This document shows, piece after piece, positions 22,058 through 33,896 of a DNA stretch of 64,000 nt. Source of the stretch: Armillaria gallica (taxonomy: Eukaryota; Basidiomycota; Agaricomycetes; Agaricales; Physalacriaceae). Within the stretch, counting starts at the first letter, position 1. Every line of letters starts with the position of its first letter. The stretch spans positions 5,022,001 to 5,086,000 of the forward strand of contig JBANDB010000002.1 in NCBI GenBank assembly GCA_037576215.1, read 5' to 3'. Made by a program: the position numbers and the translations under genes. Under the pieces are notes generated by a model, which was given only the letters and a program-made list of their open reading frames with translations, did not search any database and was not told where the DNA came from.

Positions 22058-24618
22058 AGTGCGCCTGGACTCTAACCGCAGGTAGGTAGGGGTTCCTTGT
22101 GTATACGGAACAATGTCGCTCCGTTGCGACGAACTCGCATGAATATTTGAATGGCACGATGATAAGATCTACAACTATCTCTGATACGAATGACCGGAAG
22201 CACGGGCTATTCATTTTACGGGAAATAGTGCTTCAATATGAATCGTCAAATCACCCTGGCACTCTCGCTATCTTATCACGTCGATAATCAGCTGGGTCTT
22301 TCAGCAAGTCATCGTCGGCAAGACCCACTTACTTCTTCGTCCATGGAATTGCTGCGCAAAGAAGGGCCGAGGGCTCGATGCTTGGGGTTCTCTTCTATCT
22401 TCCACTCAAAAACGCGGCGTATATCTACGTACCAGATAATCCATAATTCCGCGGGAAATTTTCAGAGACGAATCTTACCAGTAATCCATTGCTCACAGTT
22501 TACATCCGGTGAATAAAGACATACAGCTTGTTTCGAGGAGTACCGGAAGGAGGTATATGCCAGGGACGGGACGTGGATCGCCGGGCCTGGCTAGCTACGT
22601 ACCCAGGCCAACAGCGTGCTATCGAAGGTGAATGGGGAAGGAAGTGTATCGTTCGTGTGCGATCGATCTCATGGCAGGACCCCTGGTGTTCCTATTACAT
22701 AGACAAAATTGCCTATAGTTAGGCTCTGCGAGACAGACAACCTATTTGGGAATCACCTCCGCAGGCTAGAAAGCCAGTAATGAAAGTTTTCCGAGAAACG
22801 CGATGGTAGGACCTTGAATTCATAGCCCAGAAGAGGCTTGCAGAAGTAAGAATGTTTCCAGCAGATTCAAGGCAGCATCCGTTATAGCCGTCCAGACAGA
22901 ACCCACATTTAGTAGCCCGACTTTCAATCCGGCAAAATCTATTGCAGAACCCCCTTCTTTGAAGCGCCAAAGTAGCTCATGTACTGGACATCCGTGAGAT
23001 GATTTGAGAGGTTTGGAAATTGTGCCGACAGGCTACCACAATTAGTAAGATTTCCATTGGTACGCCGAGATGCCGTCGCCTTGAACTGTACAGGCTGCCG
23101 GGTCTGCCCAAATCCCAGCTCGGCTCGGCTCAAATCGCGCTGCTGCCAGAAGCTGGTGTACGGTTCACTCGCATCGCATGTTCACCAGATTTTTGCCATA
23201 CGCAGCGGCGTTTTCAGTCTGAAATACATCAGAGCCTGGTCAATGTATACTAAACACTTAAAGAGAAATTTGCACGCTAGTACCGTTATAGCATATGAGC
23301 GCTGAGCCATATTTGAAGGTCATATAGAAAATTATCACTGCGTCACGCTAAGCAATCCTATATAGCACGCATGGACGGTCATTTTATTCTTCGATGCAAG
23401 TCTGATGCTACGAAGTCGCTGATGGAATTGTTACCAGACGTATGGGTTAAACTCATCTATAAGATGCCTCACACTGGTGTACACTCTGGATCTGTGACTG
23501 TACCATTATACACAGAAGCTGGAAGTATCTTGCCTCCGACCCCATTTTCAGACTTCAGATTGGTTCTCAGGCCGAGTTCCTGAAGAGTATACTTCAGGAA
23601 AAGACACCTGATGTGCTCGGCAATTGCACTCTGGTGGGATTAGCATAGGAGGGATTATTGATTTCGAGTTTCCCATCTATAGGTCCTCAAGTTCTACAAC
23701 GGCGGGTTACTCTGTCTAGGTTTCTCGGCCGTGAGCTCGGCTTGGGGAATAAGTAGAGGGTAGTGAGGTTACTAGGGTTTCGTAGTGCAGTTACTTGTAT
23801 CCTTGCGTCCGGCGTGCCTGAAGGTACCGTGCCGTGTAATGATGAGATGAGATGCACAATAACCACACATATTCACGAGAAGATGACGATTTTTCTCGGG
23901 CAACTCTTTGGTCAAGCTACGGATGTTTCTCTCTTAAGTTCTATTTCTGTTCGAACTTGAGTAGTGTTAATTAGTCAGTTCGCCGCATACGAGTTCCAAA
24001 CGCGCGTGTTTTAATTTTAGGTGCCTGTAAGATGATGTGACAAGAACCGGGTTGTGCAATACTCGAGGGGAGGTTCTGGAACAGAATCATTCATTTCAAT
24101 CCAGGCCCCAGAAGCAATCAGAGATAGTACCGGGGGTCCCACTATGGGTCCAGGGGAAGTAGATCATGGAGCATGATAGATATTCACCGGAACGACGATC
24201 ACCGAGAGTCCTCGAGTCAAATGAGAACGATACGGTGACTTGATCTAATAGCTGAGAAATTGACCGTTGCAAAACAAATTCCAACTTGACGGTGGCTGGT
24301 TTTATCATCCCCGCGGATGAAGCAAGCATGGAAGCAACAGCGTTGACAGTAGCCGCTCCTTTGTAACCTCCCGAGGAAAAAGGACTTTGATACTTTAGAC
24401 TGGGCCAAGAGAAAGGAAGGTCAATCTGCGAGACTTTGAAAACGCTATGGCGATAGAGGGTTTCAATGAAGCTGCTGGCTCTTCAGCGACTCGGAGCATG
24501 GCCACTGGAGTCGTGCATTAGCCGGTACACATGCAACAGACCAGGCGACGACCGGTGACAGAGAAAGGCTTCGGGCAAAGGATGAAACAGTCGAGATCCA
24601 TGGCACATGGCACCTGGA
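22058..24618. other. Gene-poor segment
   Basis: About 2.5 kb with no supported gene on either strand. Open frames do not exceed about 92 codons and show no family features. Confidence 0.45.
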
Positions 24619-24882
24619 TTAGAATTCGAACTTGTCGAAGTCGTCAGAAGAGTTGTGCATGTTTGGCTGTAGCCTCGGCTTCTTCCGAGGGTTCTTGTAA
24701 GCTCTCGTCACTGAATCTGATTGAAACGACGCAATTATGTGACTGTGCTGAAGGCTAACTAAACTTGACGCGAAGAGGAATTCACCCTGTCGAACAGCAA
24801 CAGTGGCAGGAGAACGAGAGGCAGGAGTAGTGGGTGGAACGGAATCGAAGATCAAACGAAGGATCGGCGAAGTGGCGGTCAT
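24619..24882 (-). CDS. Small hypothetical protein, divergent from membrane protein gene
   Basis: The frame from the ATG at 24882 has 87 codons, begins MTATSPILRLIFDSVPP and ends NSSDDFDKFEF. A 69-bp GT-AG intron inside it is possible, with the donor after the codons for VRQ; removing it keeps the frame and joins RQ to DSVTRAYKNPRKKPRLQP, giving about 64 residues. The basic middle and acidic C-terminal tail look like a small nuclear or nucleic-acid-associated protein, but I do not recognise it. It shares a 90-bp upstream region with the gene at 24973. Support is the clean start and end, the plausible intron and the compact divergent arrangement. Confidence 0.4.
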   Translation of the reverse strand: MTATSPILRLIFDSVPPTTPASRSPATVAVRQGEFLFASSLVSLQHSHIIASFQSDSVTRAYKNPRKKPRLQPNMHNSSDDFDKFEF

Positions 24883-24972
24883 TATGGGGAACCAATGAGA
24901 GGTCAATAAAGGCTTGAGTCTTGCTGGATAGCTGCCTTGCTCTTCGCCCGCTACTTGCTCTGATCCACCACC
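24883..24972. promoter_or_regulatory. Compact divergent promoter region
   Basis: Only 90 bp separate the start codons of the minus-strand small protein and the plus-strand membrane protein. Promoter elements for both, and both 5' leaders, must lie here or overlap the genes. Confidence 0.4.
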
Positions 24973-26915
24973 ATGCCTCGTTTTCTTCATCTCTATGCGA
25001 TACCGCCTTCTCTTTTATTCCTCGTCCCGCTTCTCTCCATCGCCCTTATTATTGCCTTTCGTCTTCGCTCTGCTTCTCCTCCTCTGTGCTCATTTATCCC
25101 CGTCTTCACTATCGCCTTGCTCTCACTTTTAGTCGGTGGATTTGGTCTTGCAGCACTGAACGAGCAGTCGGGCAACGCGATGGAGAGCACTGAGACCGTA
25201 TTTCTGACGCTGCTGAGGCTGGAACGTATGTCTTTTATGTTTTCGTGCCATGTTACGCGTCTTTGACACAGACGGTTTAGTCGCGATATGCCTCATTTAC
25301 CTAATATCCGCATCGGTGAAGCCAGAGACGATACCACGACGTCAACTTTGTATGTATAATGTCATTCTAGCCCTTGTAATTTTATGTGGTAGGCCGTTAT
25401 CTCTGATTCTTTTATCGCAGACAATCGCTGACTCCATCATTTTTCTAGCGACACTGGTTTCGTTTATTTCGCCTTTCATACAGCCGAAGATCCCGCTTCT
25501 GCTACCGCCGTTTCTCTATCTTCTTTTCGCAACGCTTTCTCTTCCGCTTCTCACTTATATTTGTCTCGCTGCTCTTTCGCATCCTGTTACTTTGAGGTCA
25601 CCTACGCCGCAGCCTCTTCAAATTCCAGCAGCACCGCCATCTGCATATTTCTCCGCGCCTGACACCCCACCGCCGTCGCCTTCAAGCTTCAAGCGGTTTT
25701 CTCTCGATTTAACTCGGGATCCAGGTGTCCTTCAGATTCCCGAACCTATACGGTCGCGTCCGAGCATTCCACGTCAAAAGCACACCAATGACACCATTCT
25801 CCCCATCCACATCCACGTCCTAGAGCGACTTACTCGTGACCGAACAACCACGACCCGAGCACCGCGCAGTACTGACGCACAGGGTTATCAACGCTCCGTA
25901 TCCTGCTTCTCCTGGTTGCTCAGGTATCAGCATTGCTGACATTTGCATTTGATATATGCGTCGTCGTGCTCGTACAAAGTCCTTCGGATAATCAGGGACG
26001 TATCGGAACGGTTTCAGGGATCCTGAACGAGATAACCCTTGGTGTATGGAAAGCCTCTGTTACATTTCGGTCCCTAAAATGCATTTTTACCGTATTGTGG
26101 GTGGGATGCATTATGTCTGCTTGGCTAGGTGAGTTTCACGTAATAGACCGATAAGGCGCTATTAACAATGCTATAAAGCTCACCTCAGATCGCCCGTTGA
26201 ATGCCCTACCATGCCCATGCCGTGGCCTCCTGCAGTTCCCCGGGAACACCATCCTCGGCCCCCGAGCACCTCGTCATCGTTCTGCTCACCCGGCTTGAAG
26301 CGCAGCGCCACGCTTTCACGGATTGCATCCCGTGCGCTTTCGTCTCGAGTAGAGCCCAACATTTCTCATAGAAGCCCGTCACCTTCACCGCTACCTCAGC
26401 GAGCTTATTCCAATATCTTAGATGGAATCAGAAACAGCTTCCACTCGCATCGTTCGAGCGCACCGAGCCGACCCCAATCCAATTTCACCGAGCCGCCCTC
26501 GGACCCGCAAAGGCGGCGGCGGAAATTCCCGTCGCTCAATATCACCATCCCTACAATTCCGCGAAGACCCCATGCGTCAGGTCACTTGTATCCTCCACAA
26601 GCGCAGTCTCCGCCACGTTCGCCACAGCTCGATATGTGTAACCTTAAAGATCCTTTTGCTCCGCCTTCACCGGGGACGGTATACACATACGATACTCAAC
26701 GGCAGTCAGCCGTGAATGTCAGTGAAGAGGGTGTTGCGGAGACGCGACTGAGTGCATGGGGATCTCTAACGTTACCTCCGAAGAGACCGCCGCCACGATC
26801 GCGTTCGCGTCGAGGTGGCGGTGGCGGTACGAGCGTCGGTGGTGGTGCTATTATTGAAGAGGCGCTGTTGGCTGAAAAGCTACTCGAAAGATTAGATTCG
26901 GAGTGTTCGGGTTGA
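24973..26915 (+). CDS. Polytopic membrane protein with proline-rich cytosolic tail
   Basis: Four exons (24973-25225, 25272-25835, 25883-26128, 26179-26915) join in phase into 599 residues. I do not recognise the family. About seven hydrophobic segments are visible: PSLLFLVPLLSIALIIAF, FIPVFTIALLSLLVGGFG, LVAICLIYLISA, VILALVILC, DSIIFLATLVSFI, FLYLLFATLSLPLLTYICL and, after intron 2, LRILLLLVAQVSALLTFAFD; another follows near the end of exon 3. A Pro/Ser-rich loop lies between the last-but-one spans. Exon 4 is a hydrophilic tail of about 245 residues rich in Pro, Ser and Arg with a Gly run near the end. The layout resembles a seven-span receptor-like or sensor protein but no receptor motif is seen. 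Intron 2 is required: it puts the seventh helix in frame. Confidence 0.7.
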
Positions 26916-27417
26916 TCTGATCCGTTTGTTATTCTGCTCCTTTGTTTTCACTCTCATTTGTATTGGGCTGTTGTCACACTGGTTTACGCTGTACAGTATC
27001 AGTTATTCAGGATGTCATAAAAGCTTTGTTTTTTTATTCGGTATTTTTCTCCCGGTTTTGAATGGTGGTTGTATTTGTATTGTACAGTACCTACTTCAAG
27101 GCCACGCTAGGTAACCGCAATGTGCGTACTGTTGTAGTTGTAGTAGACATGAGTTTTATCGCATACAAGCCAAGCTGAGGCTTATCTTTATCTGACTTGT
27201 TCAACCGAGGGAGGCAGTCCGCTTGTGTTCCGTATTGACGTTCGAAAACATTCGATGATAGGCCAAAGGCGAGCGGACGCGCACCTGGGAGAAGGAACAA
27301 GCGCAGGGATACATTGATTTCGCATACTTAGCAGGCAGATAATAGGGAGGCGTGCGATTAATCGGTCCTCAAGATGCGAAGTAAGCTTTAGGTTGCCGGT
27401 AAGTACGGCTATCCCCC
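26916..27417. other. 3' flank and intergenic region
   Basis: No gene is supported between the membrane protein stop codon and the inverted copy of the dispersed repeat. Confidence 0.45.
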
Positions 27418-27920
27418 ATGTCCAGAAACGTAGGGGCGTTAGAAGTCGTGAGTCATCCTTTCTACCGTGACGACAAAACGACACGGATTTTAGTGTCCAG
27501 AGTGTCTTTCTGCGGATGATCCCATGCAGCGGTTAAACAAGATGCGGAGTGAAGCCGCAGAAGTCACCGGCATAGATCGTCGAGAAGGACGTTAGTCCGG
27601 CGATTGCAGTGGTACCGACCTGGATTGCTGATAGTAAGCGATCGCAGCCTTGAATGAGCAAGCGCTGAGGATAGTTGCGTGATCGTTCTGTGGATTCCAG
27701 ATCACCTCGAACTTGAGAGTCGTTCATTACCGTTGTCCAAGGTGCGAGTGTAATGTAATCGAGAGAGCGAGACCACCCCGCAAGTCGGACCTCGAGAGAA
27801 GACGGAAAAGATGAGGAAGACGTGCGTGGTTAATATGAATGGGAAGGAGGTGTCTATAATGGCTGACTAGCCTTGGAAACGCGAAGATTGTGCTGCCTTT
27901 CGCAGCTGACGATTCGAAGT
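27418..27920 (-). repeat. Dispersed repeat, minus-strand copy
   Basis: Reverse-complement partner of 21625-22057. This copy is slightly longer and keeps more of the left edge. A frame of about 65 codons reads through parts of it on the minus strand in two pieces, but the other copy breaks both frames. Confidence 0.8.
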
Positions 27921-28615
27921 CCATATCAGAACATAGCTCAAGTCATTCGATTGGCTGTCGACCGGCTGAGGAAGGTTCTAAAGCGTCCATCTGTACGTGG
28001 AACCAGTGACCGATAACGACTTTGAACACAAACGAGTACCGGGCCATATGGTAAGCACAGGTTTTGGGGGAGGCAGGCCGTTACTTCACCAGATGATACC
28101 CACATTCCTGAGACCTCAAAGCTCGAAATGGGGATTTCAATGTCTATCAGAAAGTAATAGTCAGCCATTGCTTAGTACACTGAAGAAAGCGTTTGCCTAA
28201 GATGGAAAATCAGAAGGTTGTTTGTTGCGCCAAGTGGTACGACAAAACAGACTTGCAGGGTATCGTAGCGTGGAATGCGTTTCCTCCCGCTGAATGCCAT
28301 TAGACATACCTTCAATCTTGAGAGGATACAGCTGGAAGTTATTCTGACTTGCATCGAATGATTGTATAAGGATATTCTCGACAAATTGGCCATAACTTTT
28401 CTTTGACTGGGTATTGTGGCTATGCGTGAGATAGGAGTATGTTGACGCATATTTGGTGAGGGCACAGTAGAAGAGACTGGTGCCACGTCAGCTCAGGGTT
28501 TCTTTACGACCTCCACGTAGCCGTCCTGCGATCGTTTGCAGTATCCCACCCCGAGTGTCTGTCACTCCTCAAATACCAACCCCCATCTCGCTCCCTTCCT
28601 TCCACGTACTCAATT
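27921..28615. other. Upstream region of the bZIP gene
   Basis: No gene is supported. A 104-codon minus-strand frame at 28172-28486 lacks recognisable features. Confidence 0.45.
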
Positions 28616-29710
28616 ATGTCCGTTAACCCTTCTGCCCTCTCATCACAATCATCCCCTGCTCCGGAAGCGGGCCCTTCACGAAAGCGCCCACGCTCCGAGA
28701 TTTCCTCAGAAGAGCGCAAAGAGGCTCGGGCTCATCGTAATCGTATTGCTGCCCAGAACTCTCGCGACCGCCGAAAGGCCCAGTTTTCTTACCTTGAGCG
28801 TCGGGTCGCTGAGCTCGAGGAGGAGAACCGCCAACTCCGTGTGGGAATGGCACCCGGTCACTCAGTAGCCGATGAGCAACGAATAGCTGACAAAGCCCGG
28901 GAGCGAGAGAACGAGGAACTGAGAGAGCGTATCAAGACGCTGGAAAAGGGATGGGATGCCGTCGTAAAGGCGCTCGCCGCTAATGGTAAGTTTTACTCAT
29001 GATTGCTGCCAACATACTAATTGTCCTCCAGGTGTGCCGACGGGTCTCCCATTACCATCCTCCGAGCCGGCTCCTGCACCACAACAGCCGGCTCCAGCCC
29101 CGGCACCGACTCAAACGAATCTACCACCGAAAACCGAGCCTACACTAACCCAAATAACACCACTCTCACCCGCTCCCTCCTCACATTCCTCTTTGGACTT
29201 CGATAGCCCCATGTTTTCCCCTTCCTCTCCCTCATCTGACGTGTCTGACGTCGAGCCCACTCGCCACCTAGCACGGGTGGCGACCACCAGCGGACCAGTT
29301 AGTTCTGGTACCATGGTGTCCCTGCAGCGGGTGGACTTGATATCTTCACGTTCAACACTCCCTTCCCTCCATCTCAGACACATGAAGAGCAACCTCCCGT
29401 CGATGACGCTACTATGGAAACACTCTTCCGCGAAATCCTCGCTGGTTCCCCGGAGACGGCACTTCTACCTCTTGAGGCAGAGGCGCCACTGCCAGCTCCC
29501 TCGCCGGAAGTAGCGTCTCTCTCGAGGTTCGACGAGATGGCCAAGGGGAGTCTGTTGTTGAGTGGAGTGGAGAACGAGATGGATCTGAATGTCAACTGGG
29601 GTCATGAGGACCTCGATGTCCAGAGACTACTAGAGTTGTTGCCTAGTGAGCAACCAGTCGAGTATCCGGGCTGGGAGTCGTTTAATTCAGCGACTGTCGG
29701 AGTGTTCTAA
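28616..29710 (+). CDS. HAC1: HAC1/XBP1-type bZIP transcription factor with probable Ire1-spliced mRNA
   Basis: Master regulator of the unfolded protein response in fungi; it acts in the nucleus after Ire1 on the ER membrane splices its mRNA. Exon 1 (28616-28985) and the next exon (from 29032) are joined by a normal 46-bp intron. The basic region carries NRIAAQNSRDRRKAQF, the XBP1/HAC1 subtype, followed by a leucine zipper (YLERRVAELEEENRQLR). Without further splicing the frame runs to 29513, giving 283 residues with an atypical basic tail. In a second frame, an acidic, protein-like C-terminus runs to 29710 (ATMETLFREILAGSPE; LDVQRLLELLPSEQPVEYPG). Removing 53 nt (29272-29324), bounded by two hairpin loops, joins the frames exactly and gives 331 residues. 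This is the arrangement known from HAC1 and from basidiomycete relatives such as CIB1 and HXL1. The bZIP call is certain; the exact Ire1 sites are inferred. Confidence 0.88.
29261..29283 (+). promoter_or_regulatory. Predicted 5' Ire1 splice-site hairpin
   Basis: TCGCCACC pairs perfectly with GGTGGCGA (8 bp) around a seven-base loop TAGCACG. Cleavage after the third loop base (G at 29271) would begin the non-canonical intron. Size and G|C position fit Ire1 hairpins, but loop bases 1 and 6 (T and C) depart from the usual C and G. Confidence 0.5.
29317..29333 (+). promoter_or_regulatory. Predicted 3' Ire1 splice-site hairpin
   Basis: The loop CTGCAGC (29322-29328) matches the CNGNNGN consensus, with cleavage after CTG at 29324. 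The stem is short: two GC pairs extended by wobble pairs. It is the only full match to the consensus in a position that gives the correct downstream frame. Confidence 0.55.
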
Positions 29711-32321
29711 AACGTATAATCGGCCGGTTTCTTCTCTCCTGCTGGGCATGAACTCTGTTTCTCTGTATATCACTCGGATTTCTTTTCGTCTTCATTTCAT
29801 CTTATATTATGGTCTTCTCTTCGTCTTGATTACATTACCATCTCCCGGATCTCATACCCGCACTTTCACTTACTATACATCATCCTTTCGACGTCTTTTA
29901 GCTAATACTTTCCCTTGTCTGCTTTTCTTACTCCCACCCCCATCTCGATGCCGCTCCTGTTGCTCCCATGCAGGTTGTTATTCTCCCCTTTGGGTTGATG
30001 AATTCTGCTTGCTGGGATGTACGGTGAGCGCTTGGGTTGTGGGTTCAGGAGTAGGTAGTGGATGAGGTTCTTTAGTGTAGTTTTTGGATCGTAGTTCAGT
30101 ATGATGTCAATGGATTGGTGTTTGTGCTGTTAAATCACTTCTGAAGTATATTGTCGAATTCGGGCTGAGCTTCGTGCAGCGTTTCGTTCCTGTACTCAAT
30201 GTCAACGTAGTCACTAGACCCTATTTGCTGTAGAATATATCGTTGCTCCGCAATATTTTCTCACGCGCAGATTATGTTTTCTTTGGATGACACGTAAGTT
30301 CACTCTTCATCTATAACAATGACTCACTAATTATGCCTCTAGCAACGATGGCAGAGCAGTTTGCCATTGCTGAAGCATGGTAGTGAAGCCTGAGAAGCAG
30401 TGCAACAGAGGACACAGGTTTCCTACTCTTGAAGCTGGAATCTCATACATCCCCGAAGCCATGTCGTAATAATGCGAAAAGGAACATTCTTCAGTGGTAG
30501 AAAATGGCAATAAATATTGCAGCAGATACGGTCTACTATCTGTCGAGACTCGATGCCTTAGACTTGTCAATATACACAGTGCCGACACAGAAAAGCCTAT
30601 GTGTGACGTAACTTGAAATTTATGGCAGTCCCATCTTCGCTTTCTCAGTAGAAAACAGCCAGAACTGTTTGCAACCTTCCGGAACTAAGTATCACCAAAT
30701 CGCAAAAGAAACTGATGACATTACCTCATAGTACGAAAATCCCCCGTTTGAAACGGGTTTTCTATGCCTCATGACAATACGGCATCCGTTGATATTGAAG
30801 TTTGGTGTCTGGTCCCGGGAGAGAGTTCCCAAAAAAAACTTCTATACTTACTTTGGGCTATCTTTATCTTAGTACTATCGCCGTGCCTGAGGCCTTTTGA
30901 ATCTGTCCTCTTGCTAGGGTGAAGTTTGGCCGAGCTTACCGAATGGGATTTCCTTAGCTATGAGCTTCCGTTGACCTAGGAAAATGGACCTTTAGGGATA
31001 ATCACGGAATTCAGGCCGCGCTTTCTCAGCGGAACGGAGCCAAGCCGTCTGGGGCCTTGGCAAGTTCGACGACTTGAAGAAGCATATACATAATGGTGGT
31101 ACGGCTGCGCTGTCGTTCACCGATAGAACCGGGCTGTCGTACCCATTAATCTGTTGCTGGCGACGCAGAAAGAGAGAGAGCGAGCGACTTGACGACCAGT
31201 GGAATTGACTAGCCTTAGTATGGAGACTAATCGCCTCGATTGAAACTCCCCGCCGTTACTCAGACTTTTGAACTTACAACAACTCCGCTCCGGCGCTAAT
31301 CTGAGTTCTGTTGGAGAGTGAGTAAATCAAACAACGAAACAATAAGCCCAACTTGTTTGCCATCACCATCGCCGAGGAGGTTTTTTCGCTTTCTCATTAG
31401 ACGCCGTGGCAGACCGTCCTGACTCTTGAAACTGATTGGAGGCCTTACGGCGGGCCCCGACGCTTCGCGTCTCGAAATGTGATCCTTTGTCAAGTATCAA
31501 AAACAAAGTACTTAACCTGAACCAAGTAGTACTTTGCGTGAGCCGGCTCTCCGCGCGCCGATCCTTGGGCCGTGAAACCCGCTAACAAATTAATAGAGTG
31601 CCCTTGGCAACTTTCAAAGGGTGACTCCCTCCTGGTCCCTCGCTTTTCTGCATTTTGATGGGTGCAGGAGGACGGTTTAGGATCATGTGGCCGGATCACT
31701 AAGTTGCTCTTCTGTGGCAAGAACCTCAGATGATCGGGACGTATTCATTGAAAGGACCAGGCAAATTCGCATGTCATTGGTCATATCAGGCCGCCTGATC
31801 ATCATCGATCGAGGGAGCGGATTCTTCCGCGGAAGCATTTCTTCTACTGATTCGTTCAAGATTGAAATATTGAAGGGCGCTTACTGGTGCGTGCGTGGGC
31901 GTTCTGGTGAGTCGTAGTATGTAGGGTGGGTAAATACCCATGCGTTCCTAATCAGCTTCTCGGGAACCTTCTCTGTGATCATCACGGGGGCTATTATTAT
32001 ATATTGATCCGCTATCCATGGGCGAATTTCTCACACCAGAGTCGATTTCGCAATTCGAAAGAAAATTCTGTATGCCACAAAGCGCGCGACTTATACATCA
32101 GAATACCCCAGAGGAAAACGAGGATATACTGCTCGCATATGGTTCCTGTTCTGAAAATGAATTTGATTCAATGAGGTGATAGCAAGCACGAGTGAAGAGT
32201 GAGGTACTTGAACAAAGATTACACGAAAGATATACAATCACATATTGTACGGGACATAAAGTATTCGATATGCAGAATCTGAAAGAGAGACATGAAGAGA
32301 GATAGAACCTGTCTATCCCTG
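29711..32321. other. Gene-poor region after the bZIP gene
   Basis: About 2.6 kb. The first few hundred bases are likely the 3' untranslated region of the bZIP gene. Short frames at 30331-30588 and 31687-31917 have no features. Confidence 0.45.
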
Positions 32322-33896
32322 CTAGATAATAGGCGCCATCGGCAACGGCCTTTGACTAGGTTCCGCAGCAGCAAAGTCGATAGCGCTATACGCGGGAGGC
32401 GGTAGCTCCATCATAGTGACCCGCGACCCAGAGGCCTGCTCGCCCATCAGCAACCACCCCCCAAGCTCATCATGCGAGTCCTTTATTTGCGGATGCGTAG
32501 ATATCGGAGTGGGAGGTAAGGATCGCAGTGACTGCCCCTGGGTCTGGGAGTCGTGTCGCCCAGGGGGTATAGGTAATCGCCGAAGGCGGTTTGAGCCTGG
32601 AAGGAAGGATGTGGATGCGGCGCGACGTAGTTCGCCTGGTGGTGTGGATTGCGGTCGACGCGCTGTCTGCTGTGGCGGGGCTGGGAGCTTGCGGAGATTG
32701 TTGGTAGATACGCGACGAGTAAGGCTGTTGGAAAACTGAGAGGGTAGAGGCGGCACGGGTGGTGCGTCGGGGTCATGGTAAAATGAAGGATCCATGTATG
32801 TGTGTGACGGTGCTGACGCATTTCGCAATGGGTAGCACACGGATTCAGCAGAAGGACTGTGCCCGCGTGAGGTTGAAGGAATTTGGATAGAGCTCGTCAC
32901 TAGGTCTTCCTCTTCCTCTTCATCCTCCTCGTCCTCCTCTTCGTCTGATTCCGACACGCTTGATTCAGGCGTAAGCGGACTTAATGTAGGGTAGATGGGA
33001 TCGCCATAGACTATTTTTGCCATTTGCCCCACAGATGCCGACGATGCTGGAGACAATGGCAAGTGGTCCACGGAAGAAGTAATGCTAGCCGATCGCCTAG
33101 AAAAGAGCTGGTCACGACTCATTATTTTTCGCCAATGAAGCCCAGTGGTGGAGATTGAAAGGAGAGTAGGACAGCGGGTGTTGCTAGACCCTTCACCGCG
33201 CGCATGTTGTTCCCATTCCTGGGCGTCAGTTACGAGAAGTAACGCCGTCAGGACCAAGTAGTCCAGAAGCAGCAGGGAAACACCGTGATGCATAATGGTG
33301 GAACGGGCGTCATATTTGTCATGAAGGGTCTCAAATATTTTGAGCCGTGGCGGAACCGAGCCCACAGCGGGATCCAGTGTCGCTATCGGACCATTTACGG
33401 ATGGGCTTATACACTGTAAAAGTTGCGCACGTCAAGAATTGATAAATATAAACTGTGGCGAAGGGGGGACATACCCAATAGCAGCTTCCGACGGCCTTCC
33501 ATTTGAGTGACCTTGGGTAACCTGGAATATTGAACTTTCGCGGGGACGAGCTAAGACAGAATAAGTCTTGGACAGAACCGAGAAGTAAGCGGCGTACCTC
33601 AGTAAGGAACCCTGCCTCAGAACGCGTTCGCCGTACTCCCAGTCCCCACCCTTGACCCTTACTTGCACACCGTCCCAACTGCGTCCCCTTCCCTTGGCCT
33701 TCATAAGAGGCCATCTGATGCTGCTCGTCTCAACAGGTCCTGCACAAGGATCTGAGCGAGTGATAACCGTCGTTGTTCCCTGTGTCTTGATAGCATATAG
33801 CGGCAGCCTCTCGTAATCATCCTGTATAACAGAGTCGAGAAACGAGGTCGATGAAAGCTTGAGAGTGAGGATGCAATTCTTCTGGTGCGAGCGCAT
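32322..33896 (-). CDS. DUF6593-family protein
   Basis: Three exons (33896-33598, 33550-33475, 33413-32322) join in phase into 488 residues. The N-terminal 230 residues form the domain: LPLYAIKTQGTTTVITRSD, SIRWPLMKAKG and KFNIPGYPRSLKWKAVGSCY, then a helical block reading TIMHHGVSLLLLDYLVLTAL. I associate this with DUF6593, a domain common in agaricomycetes and of unknown function. The C-terminal half is low complexity: an acidic Glu/Asp run encoded near 32900-32945, followed by Pro/Ser/Arg-rich sequence ending ELPPPAYSAIDFA. The PPAY motif could bind WW-domain ubiquitin ligases of the Rsp5 type; this is inference. No signal peptide or transmembrane span is clear. Confidence 0.78.

Noticed and set aside
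29288..29324. CAG|CGG at 29290 as the 5' Ire1 site, giving a 34-nt intron
   Set aside because: The loop fits the consensus but there is no stem, and removing 34 nt leads to a stop codon within a few codons.
29298..29327. GTTAGT...CTGCAG as a normal intron in the bZIP gene
   Set aside because: It would be 30 nt, too short for fungal splicing, and does not change the frame. The 26-nt variant from 29302 has the right phase but is also too short.
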